Part shown: one piece after another, positions 35,331 through 46,009 of the stretch
How positions within the stretch are numbered: position 1 is the first letter of the stretch
How the letters are laid out: every line of letters begins with the position of its first letter
DNA from: Patiria miniata
Taxonomy: Eukaryota > Echinodermata > Asteroidea > Valvatida > Asterinidae
Direction: 5' to 3'
DNA: 64,000 nt
NCBI RefSeq assembly: GCF_015706575.1
Contig: NW_024037070.1
Location: 1,049,874 to 1,113,873, forward strand
Notes under the pieces: model-generated
The model's database searches: none
What the model was told of the DNA's origin: nothing
The model's input: the letters and a program-made list of their open reading frames with translations, nothing else
Translations under genes and position numbers: made by a program

Positions 35331-35952
35331 CACCCGATTTCATCAAACTCTTCGTAACTTACGATGCATCGCAGCGCTGCGACGCGTCGTATCTCTATGA
35401 TGCGTCGCAGCTGCGACGCGTCCTGCAATCCATTTCACTAAACACGTCGTAAGTGCGACGCGTCGTATGTGTATTTATAGCACAACTCGGTGACTGTTTT
35501 ATGTACTTAGTCAGCCTACAGTAAATAGTCGTCTCGAAATTTGTCAAAACGTAAAACAAAATGGCGGCTGTGCGATGCAGTTTTGAAGGAAAACAAACTC
35601 TCAGTGGACTGTATAGCTACTTTGAAATTTCCATTCTAATATTCCGGTCTAATTCATAATTATTCAATGAATTTTCTATTTACAACTTAACACGCATTGC
35701 CTCGGTATTATAATCTCGTTAATGTAATGTTTGTGGCATCAAACTGGCTTAGAAACGACTCTTCTTATTTTGCGACGACCAATAGACATGTCTTAACTTG
35801 CGACGTGTTTTAAGCCGTTGTCAAGGAACTTACGACGCGTTCAACACATCGCAACTTTCGTGAAATGGAAGATACGACGCGTCGCGAGTTGCGACGTTCT
35901 ACACGTCATAACTCGAGTTGCGACGCGTCGCAGCGCTTCGTGAAATCGGGTG
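35331..35952. mobile_element. CACCCGATTTCA-ended element, 622 bp
   Basis: The TIR is CACCCGATTTCA(T/C)(C/G)AA, flanked by CTG on both sides (35328-35330 and 35953-35955). Both subterminal zones are packed with GCGACGCGTCG palindromes. A CAC... terminus with a 3 bp duplication is what CACTA (EnSpm) elements show, so that superfamily is likely. There is no coding sequence. This copy lacks the insertion carried by the copy at 51349. Confidence 0.8.
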
Positions 35953-35984
35953 CTGGGCTAGGAGTAAACCTATGCGCTTGTATT

Positions 35985-36520
35985 CGATAAACTCGAAAGC
36001 AACGTTAAACTTGTACGTGTTTGTAGACTCTTTTTATCAGTTTCTCACCGCCGAGTCTATTCTAGTCGTACATGATGTACGTCTGTGCAGCGTGTAGTCT
36101 GGTTCTCTAGACCGGACAATTATTCTCGACGCTCATATCTCGTCTGGTCCGGGGGCCAGACTATGCACATGAATATGCAGTGCGCACGCGCGATTTGCTT
36201 AGTAACCACCCTCATACGCACGCGCACTTACTTGAAGGCGTGGTCGTTAATCCAATGACCGAGCGTGTTTTCGCGCCAGTTACCAGAAACACGTTTCGGC
36301 TTTGGTCATTGGTTGAGCGTTTTCGTGACATCGGTTGGCTGGAGTGACGTCACTGTTCCAACCAAAACTAAACAAATGAGGGCGCTAGCGTGCGTGCGCG
36401 CTTTCGTGCGCACGTACATGACGTACGACTTGGGAATAAAACTGATGAAAAGAGACTACAAACACGTACAAGTTTAACGTTGCTTTAGAGTTTATTTTCC
36501 TGATTAATGTCGGTCAGCAT
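35985..36520. repeat. Foldback with AACGTTAAACTTGTACGTGT arms
   Basis: The left arm 35985-36060 and right arm 36425-36510 are complementary (AACGTTAAACTTGTACGTGT, TTTGTAGACTC-like). The interior, including CCAATGACCGAGCGTGTTTT, recurs in reverse at 38780-39135 and 39946-40063. TAGTCTGGTTCTCTAGACCG at 36095 is a recurrent short motif. Confidence 0.7.
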
Positions 36521-38335
36521 TAGTCCGAGTAACTTGGACCCAACTTATCGCCTTTTTTAACATTTGGACATGGTCTGGCGATAGTAGGGTCCAGTGTTCT
36601 AGCCAGGCATCAAACAGCGCTAGCACCTGCTACGCTTTCGGAAATAAGCGCTACACTTAAATCGCGCCGCTACGCTACCGCTACGCTATAAATTTTGGTT
36701 GTGAAAAAAAAATATCTGCCGTTTGTTCGTATACAAGCGCAGCGACTTTGAGCATTGCGCACTGGCTGTGCGACACAGCGAAAAATAAACAACGATCCCA
36801 CTGCACGTACCCCGTACGATACCCCTACCGTGATGCTGCGCCACACGCATTCGCTATGAAAGCAATACGCACGTGCTGTTTTGTGCTGCGTAGATACAGC
36901 GCTCCGTACGGACGTACGTGTCACCAACATGTCACGTACAGAGCGCTCTGTGACCACACCATTTTGCGGTATCGGGTGTGCTTTCCTAAGGTCAATATTA
37001 ATTACAAGCATTTCAACTGTTATTAAATTATAAATAATACTTTTTATCAAGTCCGAAACATGTTACTGTTTGAAAATAAGTTCTTCAACGTCGGAATATA
37101 ATTTTTGTAAAGGATTTATTCGAGAAACGATGTCCAAAGAAAGGTTAAGCACCCCCATGATATCAATGGATCCGTCCTCAAAGATGGCCGCACGTGAAGA
37201 ATTCTTCTCGAAGAATGTCGCTGTCGAAAATTTGGATTTTTGACTACACTTCTCGTTGCTGATAATAACAGTTCAATAAGTTTGGTAGTAAAAACGGATC
37301 TGTTTGTTCTAAGGACAAAACCAATCAGCAAGTATTGCAACAAAGCAAGTTTTTTAGCGCTCCACGAATGCGTAAGCTTTCTCAAATGCTGAGGGAAAAT
37401 TTGGTCGCGTAGTTCGCCGGCGTAGCCAGTGTGTGGGCTGGCCGCGGCCGGGATAGGAAGCAATTCCCGGTGATTATTTCTCATCGTCATTATCTACAAT
37501 TATATTTTTTAACATAACAAAAATGAGATTTCTCCTTCACATTGTGTTGTAGCATATTGAAACTGCAATTTCCGACGACTTTTTCTGTCTGAGACCTCCA
37601 AGTATGAAATGTTCATGCTATTTGTTCTCGCACTTAATATTGACAAAGTAAATCCCAATTTTTTTATAAAACATTGAGGAACTACTAAAAATGGTTAAAC
37701 ATCAGAAAGCATCGATCTTGGAACAATTTATACATTGTAAACATAATCTAAAATTTGAAAACAGAAGAAACTTTACAGGAGCAAGAGTATCAATCATTCA
37801 AACAAATAAAACAAAATTTCTTATAATTTAAAACACTTCTGCTAAAAAAAAATCAGGGGAAAGTGGCAGGGAATCGCCTCAGATTGCACCAAAGAGTATC
37901 TAGAGTCCAACATTTTTCGGGGCCCTTAAGCAGGCCTTGGACCCCACGCCGTAAGGGCTTCGAGCTACGCGCTCACATTAGTCGTCGAACCAAAATTACC
38001 CCTACGCTATAATTTCACCCTGGCTAGAACCCTGGTAGGGTCCAAGCTAATACCGCGAGCTGGACAACACCGTCCCAAAAGCCAACATTTTCCAACAAAA
38101 AACATCAGATTTCACCTTCAAAACGCCCTCCAAATTACTAAATATGCCACCTGAGGTACAAGTAGACATCGATGATTAAGATGGTTGTACTGAAGTTTAC
38201 TTACCATCTGGAAAAAAAGTGAAATTTTCCGTTCATTTCGGAGAGCTCCCCTCGCAATCTTGAACACGTTAAATTTCCGATCGTGTTTAATGTTTGAACG
38301 ACGCGATTTCTTCTTCATGCCCAGCGTACATTCGA
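36521..38335. mobile_element. Type A element fragment hosting a hAT element
   Basis: It begins TAGTCCGAGTAACTTGGACC. After the hAT insertion it continues at 38035 with CAAGCTAATACCGCGAGCTG and one arm to about 38335, where GGGCTAGGAGTAAAC follows. The second arm and right terminus are missing. Confidence 0.75.
36592..38034. mobile_element. Non-autonomous hAT element, exact 8 bp duplication
   Basis: The TIRs are CAG(T/G)GTTCTAGCCAGG and the target duplication is GTAGGGTC (36584-36591 and 38035-38042), as expected for hAT. Subterminal inverted TACGCTATAAATTTTGGTT-like segments lie near 36675 and 38010. The minus-strand frame 37116-37490 (124 residues) shows no hAT transposase or BED-finger signature, so no enzyme is encoded. 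Confidence 0.9.
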
Positions 38336-38423
38336 TGGGCTAGGAGTAAACCCATCCTACATCAACATGATCAACAATAGTTCTAGCCCAGGTTGGATGA
38401 AGTCTTCATTGCATTACGACTAA

Positions 38424-38518
38424 CAACTAACTGGAACCATCTAGAGGAATGCGTAGTCCAAGCCGACTCTGTTGACACCTTCAAATCCCTCATCAGCCGC
38501 GGACCTCTCTCTCAATAA
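38424..38518 (+). pseudogene. LINE reverse transcriptase C-terminal scrap
   Basis: The plus strand reads TNWNHLEECVVQADSVDTFK then SLISRGPLSQ and a stop. This matches the WNxLPxxVVxAxSVxxFK ending common to CR1/Jockey-group LINE proteins. Nothing upstream survives in frame. Confidence 0.6.
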
Positions 38519-38639
38519 GTTACTGTACAGTGAACACCCTCTCTCTCCCGTTGCTCTTATGCCAGAATTGGTTTCTTGCAACGTACACCTACAGATACAG
38601 ATAACGTCCAGGACGAGAATTCTCTACATAAGACCACCC

Positions 38640-39138
38640 AAAATTTGGACCGGATTTTTGTTACGTTTTAAATACCTCGTTACAGAAGCTTATTTCACGC
38701 CTACAATTTCTATGTGTCCTTACCTATTGGGCCGCTGGGTTCAGGAATTCCATATGTGATGCTGACCGACATTAATCAGGAAAATAAACTCTAAAGAAGC
38801 GTTAAACTTGTACGTGTTTGTAGTCACTTTTCATCAGTTTATTCCCCGAGTCGTACGTCATGTACAATGTACGTGCGTACGAAAGCGCGCACGCACGCTA
38901 GCGCCCTCATTTGTTAAGTTTTGGTTGGAACCGTGACGTCACTCCAGCCAACCGATGTCACGAAAACGCTCAACCAATGACCAAAGCCGAAACGTGTTTC
39001 TGGTAACTGGCGCGAAAACACGCTCGGTCATTGGATTAGCGACCGGGCCTTCAAGTAAGTGCGCGTGCGTATGAGGGTGGTTACTAAGCAAATCGCGCGT
39101 GCGCACTGCATATTCATGCTGCATAGTTTGGCCTTGGA
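38640..39138 (-). repeat. Inverted partner of 35.0-36.5 kb
   Basis: Minus-strand sequence here matches 36140-36520 and 35090-35200: GGTTGGCTGGAGTGACGTCA, AACACGTTTCGGCTTTGGTC, AATGAGGGCGCTAGCGTGCG. It continues at 39946-40063 after the inserted palindrome. Confidence 0.8.
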
Positions 39139-39945
39139 CTAGCCCCACTAGTGTGGCCGTCGGTATGCTGCGCTGAACCTCTGGCCACACACCGTGGTAC
39201 CGCGCGCTACTGAGGACGAAGTTTTCATAAAATCTGCGGTCCGTTTCTTACATTCTCAGTTTCTTACTTTCTTATGGTTGTATTCTATGATGTCTCACCT
39301 ATCACTTCTGGGATGCTTAGGTCTAATGATGTTCCATTTTCCGAGATATTCTTCAATCTTTCTGGAGCCCATATGCACTCGTGAAACGTCTGGTGATGGC
39401 AGCCATTTTGAATGTGACAAGAGATGACCTCAAGCTGTGACGTCGCGTTTATGCAAATTGCTTGTCGAGCGCGCGAGGGCACAAGTTGCAAATGCGACGG
39501 CTGTTTCCTGTGCCGTAGACCCTGAATAGAGATCGGTGCACGTGGCCCCCTGACGATAAATGCATGGTACAGGAAACAGCCGTCGCATTTGCAACTCGCG
39601 CCCTCGCGCGCGCGCTCGACAAGCAATTTGCATAAACGCGACGTCACAGCTTGAGGTCATCTCTTGTCACATTCAAAATGGCTGCCATCACCAGACGTTT
39701 CACGAGTGCATATGGGCTCCAGAAAGATTGAAGAATATCTCGGAAAATGGAACATCATTAGACCTAAGCATCCCAGAAGTGATAGGTGAGATATCATAGA
39801 ATACAACCATAAGAAAGTAAGAAACTGAGAATGTAAGAAACGGACCGCAGATTTTATGAAAACTTCGTCCTCAGTAGCGCGCGGTACCACGGTGTGTGGC
39901 CAGAGGTTCAGCGCAGCATACCGACGGCCACACTAGTGGGGCTAG
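39139..39945. mobile_element. Type E near-perfect palindrome, about 805 bp
   Basis: Two arms of about 370 bp, starting TAGCCCCACTAGTGTGGCC, are almost identical in reverse; a 76-residue frame on each arm differs by only one residue over most of its length. The loop is about 60 bp (39511-39570). Flanks GGCCTTGGAC and GCCCCCGGAC are a plausible imperfect target duplication, and the intact site is seen in reverse at 36155. It interrupts the inverted repeat of 38640-40063. High arm identity suggests youth or gene conversion. Confidence 0.85.
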
Positions 39946-40063
39946 CCCCCGGACCAGACGTGATATGAGCGTCGAGAATAATTGTCCGGTCTAGGGAACC
40001 AGACTACACGCTGCACAGACGTACATCATGTACGACTAGAATAGACTCAGCGGTGAGAAACTG

Positions 40064-40253
40064 TAGTCCGAGTAACTTGGACCCAACTTATCGCCTTTTT
40101 TAACATTTGGACATGGTCTGGCGATAGTGGGGTCCAAGCTAATACTGCGACCTGGACAACATCATCCTGTCACTGTCCCAAAAACCAACATTTTCCAACA
40201 AAAAACATCAGATTTCACCTTCAAAACGGCCTCCAAATTACTAGATATGCCAC
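40064..40253. mobile_element. Type A left-end fragment
   Basis: It begins TAGTCCGAGTAACTTGGACC, includes the whole terminal block and then CAACATTTTCCAACAAAAAA and CGGCCTCCAAATTACTAGAT. The element stops there and is followed by AGTCCACCTGGGCTATTG. Confidence 0.8.
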
Positions 40254-40280
40254 GAGTCCACCTGGGCTATTGTTGATGTA

Positions 40281-40886
40281 CCCTAACGTGGCGCGGCCCC
40301 TAACGTGGCGCACTTTTATTTTTCGCCTGTAGCGCCTAGCTAGAGCAAAAGTTTTAACTGAAATTTCACAGAAAGTGACATTTCATCAAGTTCTAAACAC
40401 TCCCGTTCATAAATCGCGAGTTTATTTACCCGTTACAAAGTTAAAAGAAAAAATTATTTTGGCGTGATTTTCCGATTTTATTTTTTAAGTGCAAAGTGCA
40501 CCCTTTGAAAATACCCCGAAAAATAAGAAAATAATTTTCTGACAAACATCTGGCTGGGTTTGTAAGTAAAGATAATAATGATTTATCAGAATTTATCAAG
40601 TTTACAGAAATTCTTAAATGTTAATTTGGAATTTTCTGAGATTTATTCAAGTGCGCCATGTTAGGGAACACTCCGCCAATTTGTGCCCAATTTCCAGACG
40701 CGACCGTTTTTGCATTTCGGATTAAATTTTATGAAACTGAAATTGTTCACAGAGGTTAAATAGCAAGCATTAAAAAGGTAAAAGTACCAGCATTTCACTG
40801 CATGAATTTGAGGTTTATCAACAAAGAGGTTTGGCAACACTTACACGAGGAAAGTTGGGTATGCTTCGAAGTGCGCCACGTTAGGG
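40281..40886. mobile_element. CCCTAACGTGGCGC-ended element, full copy
   Basis: The inverted ends are CCCTAACGTGGCGC, with further GTGCGCCACGTTAGGGAAC-type repeats inside (40300, 40652, 40871). A reverse copy is at 45366-46004 and partial copies are near 18.7 and 27 kb. No target duplication is certain and nothing is encoded. Confidence 0.75.
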
Positions 40887-41085
40887 AACACGACTATACA
40901 ATAGTTCTACCAAAGTACATTGTACCATGGTTCTAACGACTTCTAGAGCCAGTAGGCCTGCTAACTTTGGGAATCTCAATACACTGATCTGCTTACTGCT
41001 AGCAAACAAACACCGTTGAATTTCGTACCTTCAAAGTTCTGTTTATCACCATGGACAGCTTCCGTGCACAGACATCACCAGAGTT

Positions 41086-41244
41086 GACTGCTACCTTTAT
41101 AGCCCTTTCCCAAGAGCTGTTCGGATTTGGAACAGGCTACCAGAGGCTGCGGTTACTGCGACCACTTTGAAAGAGTTCCAGACAGAAGCTCTCCCAACTA
41201 TAAGAGGGATGGAGCTACCAGTTGTATCTCTCAGGACAAATTGA
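41086..41244 (+). pseudogene. LINE reverse transcriptase C-terminal fragment
   Basis: The plus strand reads YSPFPRAVRIWNRLPEAAVT followed by ATTLKEFQTEAL, then a short tail and a stop. The FPRxVRxWNRLPxxV...LxxF pattern is the usual ending of CR1/Jockey-type LINE proteins. The catalytic part is absent. Confidence 0.7.
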
Positions 41245-41402
41245 CAATACCACCATCCGATAAGCACCCTAATAGCACACACAAAGAGCACACATGGAAT
41301 CGCAACCCACCCTCTCCAGGACAGCAGCAATGCTTTTAGGAGAGTACTCTAATGCAAGATGCAAGAAGAAGATCCATCATGTCCATCGAGCATTGTATTT
41401 AT

Positions 41403-41911
41403 CAGGGTGACCGTAAGGTCAGAGCCGAATTCTGCTAAATGCACATCAAAAATCTGTCAGATTTATCCAAAATCTGCCAAATTCCCCAGAATTACTCAAA
41501 ATACACTATAAACACTTAACATTACATGCAGATTGGTAATTTTGCCTTAATTAAGATTCAAATTACATAATAAATAATTTAGTCACGTAAAGATGTTGTG
41601 GAACTATTGGTAAATTTCGGGCAAAACGCGCATATGGCCCCGACCAAGTCCGTTTCCCAGTAAACCTCAGCACCTAGCTTGACCAGCCAACCTGTCCCAT
41701 TATGCAAGGGTTTGTTTGAAAGGATTGAAGCTCTTTTAAAGAAATGTACACTTTTTTGTTCAAATTTGCTGTTTTTCTGTCAAATAACCATTGTTGCAGA
41801 ATTCTGCCAGAAATCTGCCCAAAAATCCATTCTGTCAAATTTTCTGTCAATCTCGTTTTTAACAAAAACTTTGTCAAAAATAGCTGAAAATCTGCTAAAA
41901 CGGTCACCCTG
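41403..41911 (+). mobile_element. hAT-like MITE, exact 8 bp duplication (copy 1)
   Basis: The ends are CAGGGTGACCG and CGGTCACCCTG, flanked by GTATTTAT (41395-41402 and 41912-41919). The sequence is AT-rich with repeated TCTGTCAAATTT-like words near both ends. The 82-residue frame on it is a by-product. It is paired with an inverted copy 62 bp away. Confidence 0.85.
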
Positions 41912-41973
41912 GTATTTATTATTATGACCTTTGCATGGTAGTCTGGTTCCCTGTCCCGGGCTAAATGCCTCAT

Positions 41974-42440
41974 CGGGAGACCGTTTTAGCCGATTTTCGG
42001 CTAACTTTGACAGATTTTGTTTTAAAAAATGAGTTGACAGAAAATTTGACAGAATGCATTTTTTTGACAGAAAAACATAACAAATTTGAAAAAAGGTACA
42101 TTTCGTTAAAAAACTTCAATCTTTTTCAAAGAAATTCTTGCATCTAATGGGAAAGGTTGACTGGTCTAGGTGCTGAGGTTCACTGGGAACCGGACTTTCT
42201 CATGAAGCAACCACGTTTTGCCTGAAATTTACGCCATTTCATAACATCTTTATGTTACTGCAGATTGTAAATAAAGTAATTTGAACCTTAATTGAGGCAA
42301 TATTACAACATCTACATGTGATTTTAAGTGTTTAAAGTGTATTTCGAGTAATTCTGGGGAATTTGGCAGATTTTTGATGAATTTGACAGATTTTTGAATT
42401 GCATTTAGCAGAATTTGGTCATGACCTTACGGTCACCCTG
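41974..42440 (-). mobile_element. hAT-like MITE, inverted copy 2
   Basis: This is the reverse of 41403-41911, ending TGACCTTACGGTCACCCTG; its other end has drifted to CGGGAGACCG. The flanks TGCCTCAT and TGCGTAAT agree at 6 of 8 positions. The two copies inserted independently, since each has its own duplication. Confidence 0.8.
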
Positions 42441-42792
42441 TGCGTAATGCATTTTTTGGTTGGCAAACTTCGATGTAAACAAACAAATCACCGCTCGTTC
42501 CCGCGTAAATTCAAGTGCATATAGAAAGTGTCAGCACATATATCGTCTGTTTTGGAAGGTGAACATTATCCCAACTGTAAGTTATTGCTGCAATAATCGA
42601 CACAGAACTCAGAAGAGAATCGGAAACAATATTCTTCCGTTTTCCGGATTCCGAAGCCAGTGTGGATCTGCGCCTAGCCTGGTCCACACCTACTAAGTAC
42701 TAGTCCGAGTAACTTGGAAGTTGGACCCAACTTATCGCCTTTTTAACATTCGGACATGGTCTGGCGATCTTATAGTGGGGTCCAAGCTAATA

Positions 42793-43300
42793 ATTATGGA
42801 AGTGTAGATAGGACATGGTTAAAAATAAATCTAATTCGTACGTACGAATTACTAAACCGTACGTACGAATTACTAATTCGTACGTACGAATTACTAATTC
42901 GTACGTACGAATTACTAAACCGTACGTACGAATTACTAAATCGTACGTACGAATTACTAAACCGTACGTACGAATTACTAAACCGTACGTACGAATTACT
43001 AAATCGTACGTACGAAAAAATTAGTAATTCGTACGTACGGTTTAGTAATTCGTACGTACGATTTACTAATTCGTACGTACGGTTTAGTAATTCCAGTGGG
43101 GGGGGGGGGCGCTGAGGGGGGGGGCCTGGAACATTTCAGGTGGGGGGGGGGCGTCATGTAGATCAATGATAATTTTTTTTAGAAACTCAAAATCTCAGTT
43201 GGGGGGCGACTTGGGGGGGGGGGGACTTGGGGGGGGACTTGGGGGGGCGACAAGGTTTCATGGGGGGGGGCTGTCGCAGTGGCGTGGCCACGGGGGGGGT

Positions 43301-43333
<33 letters not shown>

Positions 43334-43739
43334 GGAGCGCGTTGGGGTGACAGCCCCCCCCCATGAAACCTTGTCGCCCACCAGTCGCCCCCACTGAGAT
43401 TTTGAGTTTCTAAAAAAATTATCATTGATCTACATGACACCCCCCCCCCATGAAATGTTCCAGCCCCCCAGCGCCGCCCCCCCCCCCCCCCCACTGAAAA
43501 AATTCCTGGCTACGCCACTGCCCCCCCCCCCCCTCCCGTGGCTACGCCACTGAGTAATTCGTACGTACGAATTAGTATTTCGTACGTACGGTTTAGTAAT
43601 TCGTACGTACGAATTAGTAATTCGTACGTATGAATTAGTATTTCGTACGTACGGTTTAGTAATTCGTACGTACGGTTTAGTAATTCGTACGTACGAATTA
43701 GTTTTATTTTTAACCATGTCCTATCTACACTTCCATAAA
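42793..43739. mobile_element. Foldback with CGTACG minisatellite arms
   Basis: The inverted ends are AT(T/A)TATGGAAGTGTAGA-like and TAATA flanks it (42788-42792 and 43740-43744). The outer arms are arrays of a 21 bp unit, CGTACGTACGAATTACTAAA, at 42832-43090 and, inverted, 43552-43705. Each unit contains the palindrome TTCGTACGTACGAA. Frames reading RTYELLN repeats are by-products. Confidence 0.85.
43096..43551. mobile_element. G-rich palindromic segment with hAT-like ends
   Basis: It mirrors around 43301-43340, with ATCATTGATCTACATGAC and GGTTTCATGGGGGGGG on both arms. Ends of the type CAGTGGCGTAGCCAGGAA occur at 43523 and 43553 (reverse), and CAGTGGCGTGGCCACGG occurs at 43277. A run of 32 G is at 43301-43332. 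Confidence 0.7.
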
Positions 43740-44640
43740 TAATAGTGCGAGCTGGACAACACAATTCTGTCACTGTCCCAAAAACCAACATTTTCCAACA
43801 AAAAAATATTAAATTTTTCCTTCAAAACGGCCTCCAAATTACTAGATACGCCAACTGAGGTACAAGTAGACATCGATAATTAAGATGGTTGTACTAGGTC
43901 TACTGAAGTTTACTTACGATCCGGAAGTTTACTTAATTTCCCGTTCAATTCCGAGAGCTCCCGTCGCGATCGTGAACACGTTAAATTTCCGATTCGTGTG
44001 AACGACGCAATGTGGTCTTCATTCCCAGCGTACATTCGATGGCCCCCGTATCCCGAGTGCGATTCCGTTACCGAGCGCGCGCGATGCATTGATTATGATA
44101 ATGAGTAGACTGGATCGCGTTAGTAAATACAAGTGCATTTCGAATGATAATAGGGGTTCGGGAACTAGGGCAGCTTTTATGGACGGATACCAGTTCAAGC
44201 TGGTTCCCGATTCCCTTTTACCATTCGAAATGCACGTGCGTTTACTAACGCGATCCAGTCTACATTATCATAATCGATGCATTGCGCGCGCTCGGTAACG
44301 GAATCGCACTCGGGATACGGGAACCATCGAATGTACACTGGGAATAAAGACCACATCGCGTCGTTCAAACATTAACACGAATCGGAAATTTAATGTGTTC
44401 ACGGTCGTGAGGGGAGCTCTCGGAAATGAACGGGAAATTTCACTTTCCATCCAGATCATAAATAACCTTCAGTACAACCATCTTAATTATCGATGTCTAC
44501 TTGTGCCTCAGTTGGCGTATCTAGTAATTTGGAGGCCGTTTTGAAGGTGAAATCTGACGTTTTTTGTTGGAAAATGTTGGTTTTTTGGACAGTGACAGAA
44601 TTGTGTTGTCCAGCTCGCACTAGTATTACTAGCTTGGACC

Positions 44641-44701
44641 TAGACCCGTGAACGTGGCTTGTAGACCCGTGAACGTGGCTTCGTCCACGTTCACGGGTCT
44701 A
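44641..44701. mobile_element. 61 bp micro-element of type C, 9 bp duplication
   Basis: It begins TAGACCCGTGAACGTGGCTT, repeats GTAGACCCGTGAACGTGGCT once, and ends in the complement CCACGTTCACGGGTCTA. GCTTGGACC lies on both sides (44632-44640 and 44702-44710). The target is itself part of a type A terminal block. Confidence 0.85.
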
Positions 44702-44785
44702 GCTTGGACCCCACTATCGCCAGACCATGTCCGAATGTTAAAAAGGCGATAAGTTGGGTCCAAGCTACTCGGACTAGTCCACACC

Positions 44786-45250
44786 TAGCCCCATAAATGT
44801 GGCCTATTTACTGGACTGCCTCCGTAAACATAGGCCACACATCCACATGTACAAAACCGTGTCGACTTTGCCAAATTTTGATTTTCACATTTAGGCTTAG
44901 TTTGTAGGATTTTTTTGCTTTAGAAGCATACTCACCCTCTTTATAGGCTAATCAGAAAGTGCTGCCTTTTTCAGATGTATATTTTTCGTGAAATTTCCAG
45001 ATTCATTTTTACACGTTTGTGTATCAAAATTTCAACATGAAATTTCACAAAAATTAGACATCTGGAAAAGGCAGCACTTTCTGACTAGCCTATAAAAAGG
45101 GTGAGTATGCTTCTAAAGCAAAAAAATCCTACAAACTAAGCCTAAATGTGAAAATCAAAATTTGGCAAAGTCGACACGTTTTTGTACATGTGGATGTGTG
45201 GCCTATGTTTACGGAGGCAGTCCAGTAAATAGGCCACAATTATGGGGCTA
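44786..45250. mobile_element. Type H palindrome, 465 bp, 9 bp duplication
   Basis: The arms of over 200 bp start TAGCCCCATAA(A/T)TGTGGCC and mirror each other (GGACTGCCTCCGTAAACATA, AAAAATCCTACAAACTAAGC). GTCCACACC flanks it (44777-44785 and 45251-45259). Nothing is encoded. Confidence 0.9.
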
Positions 45251-45365
45251 GTCCACACCGTGCACGCCAAGCAAATTGACGAGATATCCAATTGGACGCA
45301 CTGTCAATTATCGACGTAGAAGTAGAAGTAGCCTGTAGTAGGCTGTAGTGGTGTTCCCTAACGTG

Positions 45366-46004
45366 GCGCACTTCGACATTTACCCCGACTTTCCAGTTCC
45401 ACATCAGTGTTGCCAAACTTCTTTGTTGACAAACTTCAAATTCATTCAGTGAAATACTGATTACTGGTACTTTTACCTTATTAATGCTTGCTATTTAACC
45501 TCTGTAAACAATTTCGGTTTCATGAAATTTAATCCCTAATTCAACAACGGTGCATCCGGAAATTGGGCACAAATGGTCTTGAGTGTTCCCTAGACCCCGT
45601 GAACGTGGCGTTGTATACAAGCCACGTTCACGGGTCTAAGTCTGTAAGTGTTCCCCAACGTGGCGCACTTGAGTAAATCTTGGAAAATTCCAAGTTAACA
45701 TTTAAGAATTTCTATAAAGTTGATAAATTTTGATAAACAATTATTTTCTCTACTTACATGTAGGCCTACATACCCAACTAGAGGTTTGTCAGAAAATTAT
45801 TTTCTATTTTTTTTCGGGACATTTTCAAAGGGTTCACTGCGCACTTTGAAATAAAATCGGAAAATCACGCCGAAATAAAATTTTCTTCTATTAACTTTGT
45901 AACGGGTAGATAATCTCGTGATTTATGAACGGGAGTGTTTAGAATTTGATGAAAGTCAGTGTGGCGCACAAGTGCGCCATGTAAGGGGCCGTTCTACGTT
46001 AGGG
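45366..46004. mobile_element. CCCTAACGTGGCGC-ended element, reverse copy
   Basis: It matches 40281-40886 in reverse and has its own ends CCCTAACGTGGCGCAC and TACGTTAGGG. A 48 bp type C micro-element is inserted at 45591-45638. Confidence 0.75.
45591..45638. mobile_element. 48 bp micro-element of type C
   Basis: It consists of TAGACCCCGTGAACGTGGCG, the short centre TTGTATACAA, and the complement GCCACGTTCACGGGTCTA. AGTGTTCCC precedes it (45582-45590) and recurs at 45647 after eight extra bases AGTCTGTA, so a 9 bp duplication with a short filler is likely. Confidence 0.75.
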
Positions 46005-46009
46005 TAAAC

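Larger units (their letters stand above)
42701..44776. mobile_element. Type A element hosting two insertions
   Basis: It has a left TAGTCCGAGTAACTTGGA end and a right CTACTCGGACTA end, with arms at 43741-44110 and 44150-44640 that mirror the element at 29249. A minisatellite-armed foldback sits at 42793-43739 and a 61 bp type C relic at 44641-44701. GTCCACACC follows its right end (44777-44785) and also occurs 10 bp before its left end (42682-42690). Confidence 0.85.

Noticed and set aside
37116-37490. 124-residue minus-strand frame as the hAT transposase
   Set aside because: No hAT dimerisation, RW or BED-finger motif is visible, and it covers only a quarter of a 1.44 kb non-autonomous element.
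39194-39890. 77-residue protein present twice (39194-39427 plus, 39657-39890 minus)
   Set aside because: The two frames are the same sequence on the two arms of a palindrome. There is no known motif or upstream gene structure, and duplication by symmetry is not evidence of coding.
42756-43115. 119-residue protein with RTYELLN repeats
   Set aside because: A direct translation of the 21 bp CGTACG minisatellite; the mirror array at 43510-43791 gives the same peptide on the other strand.
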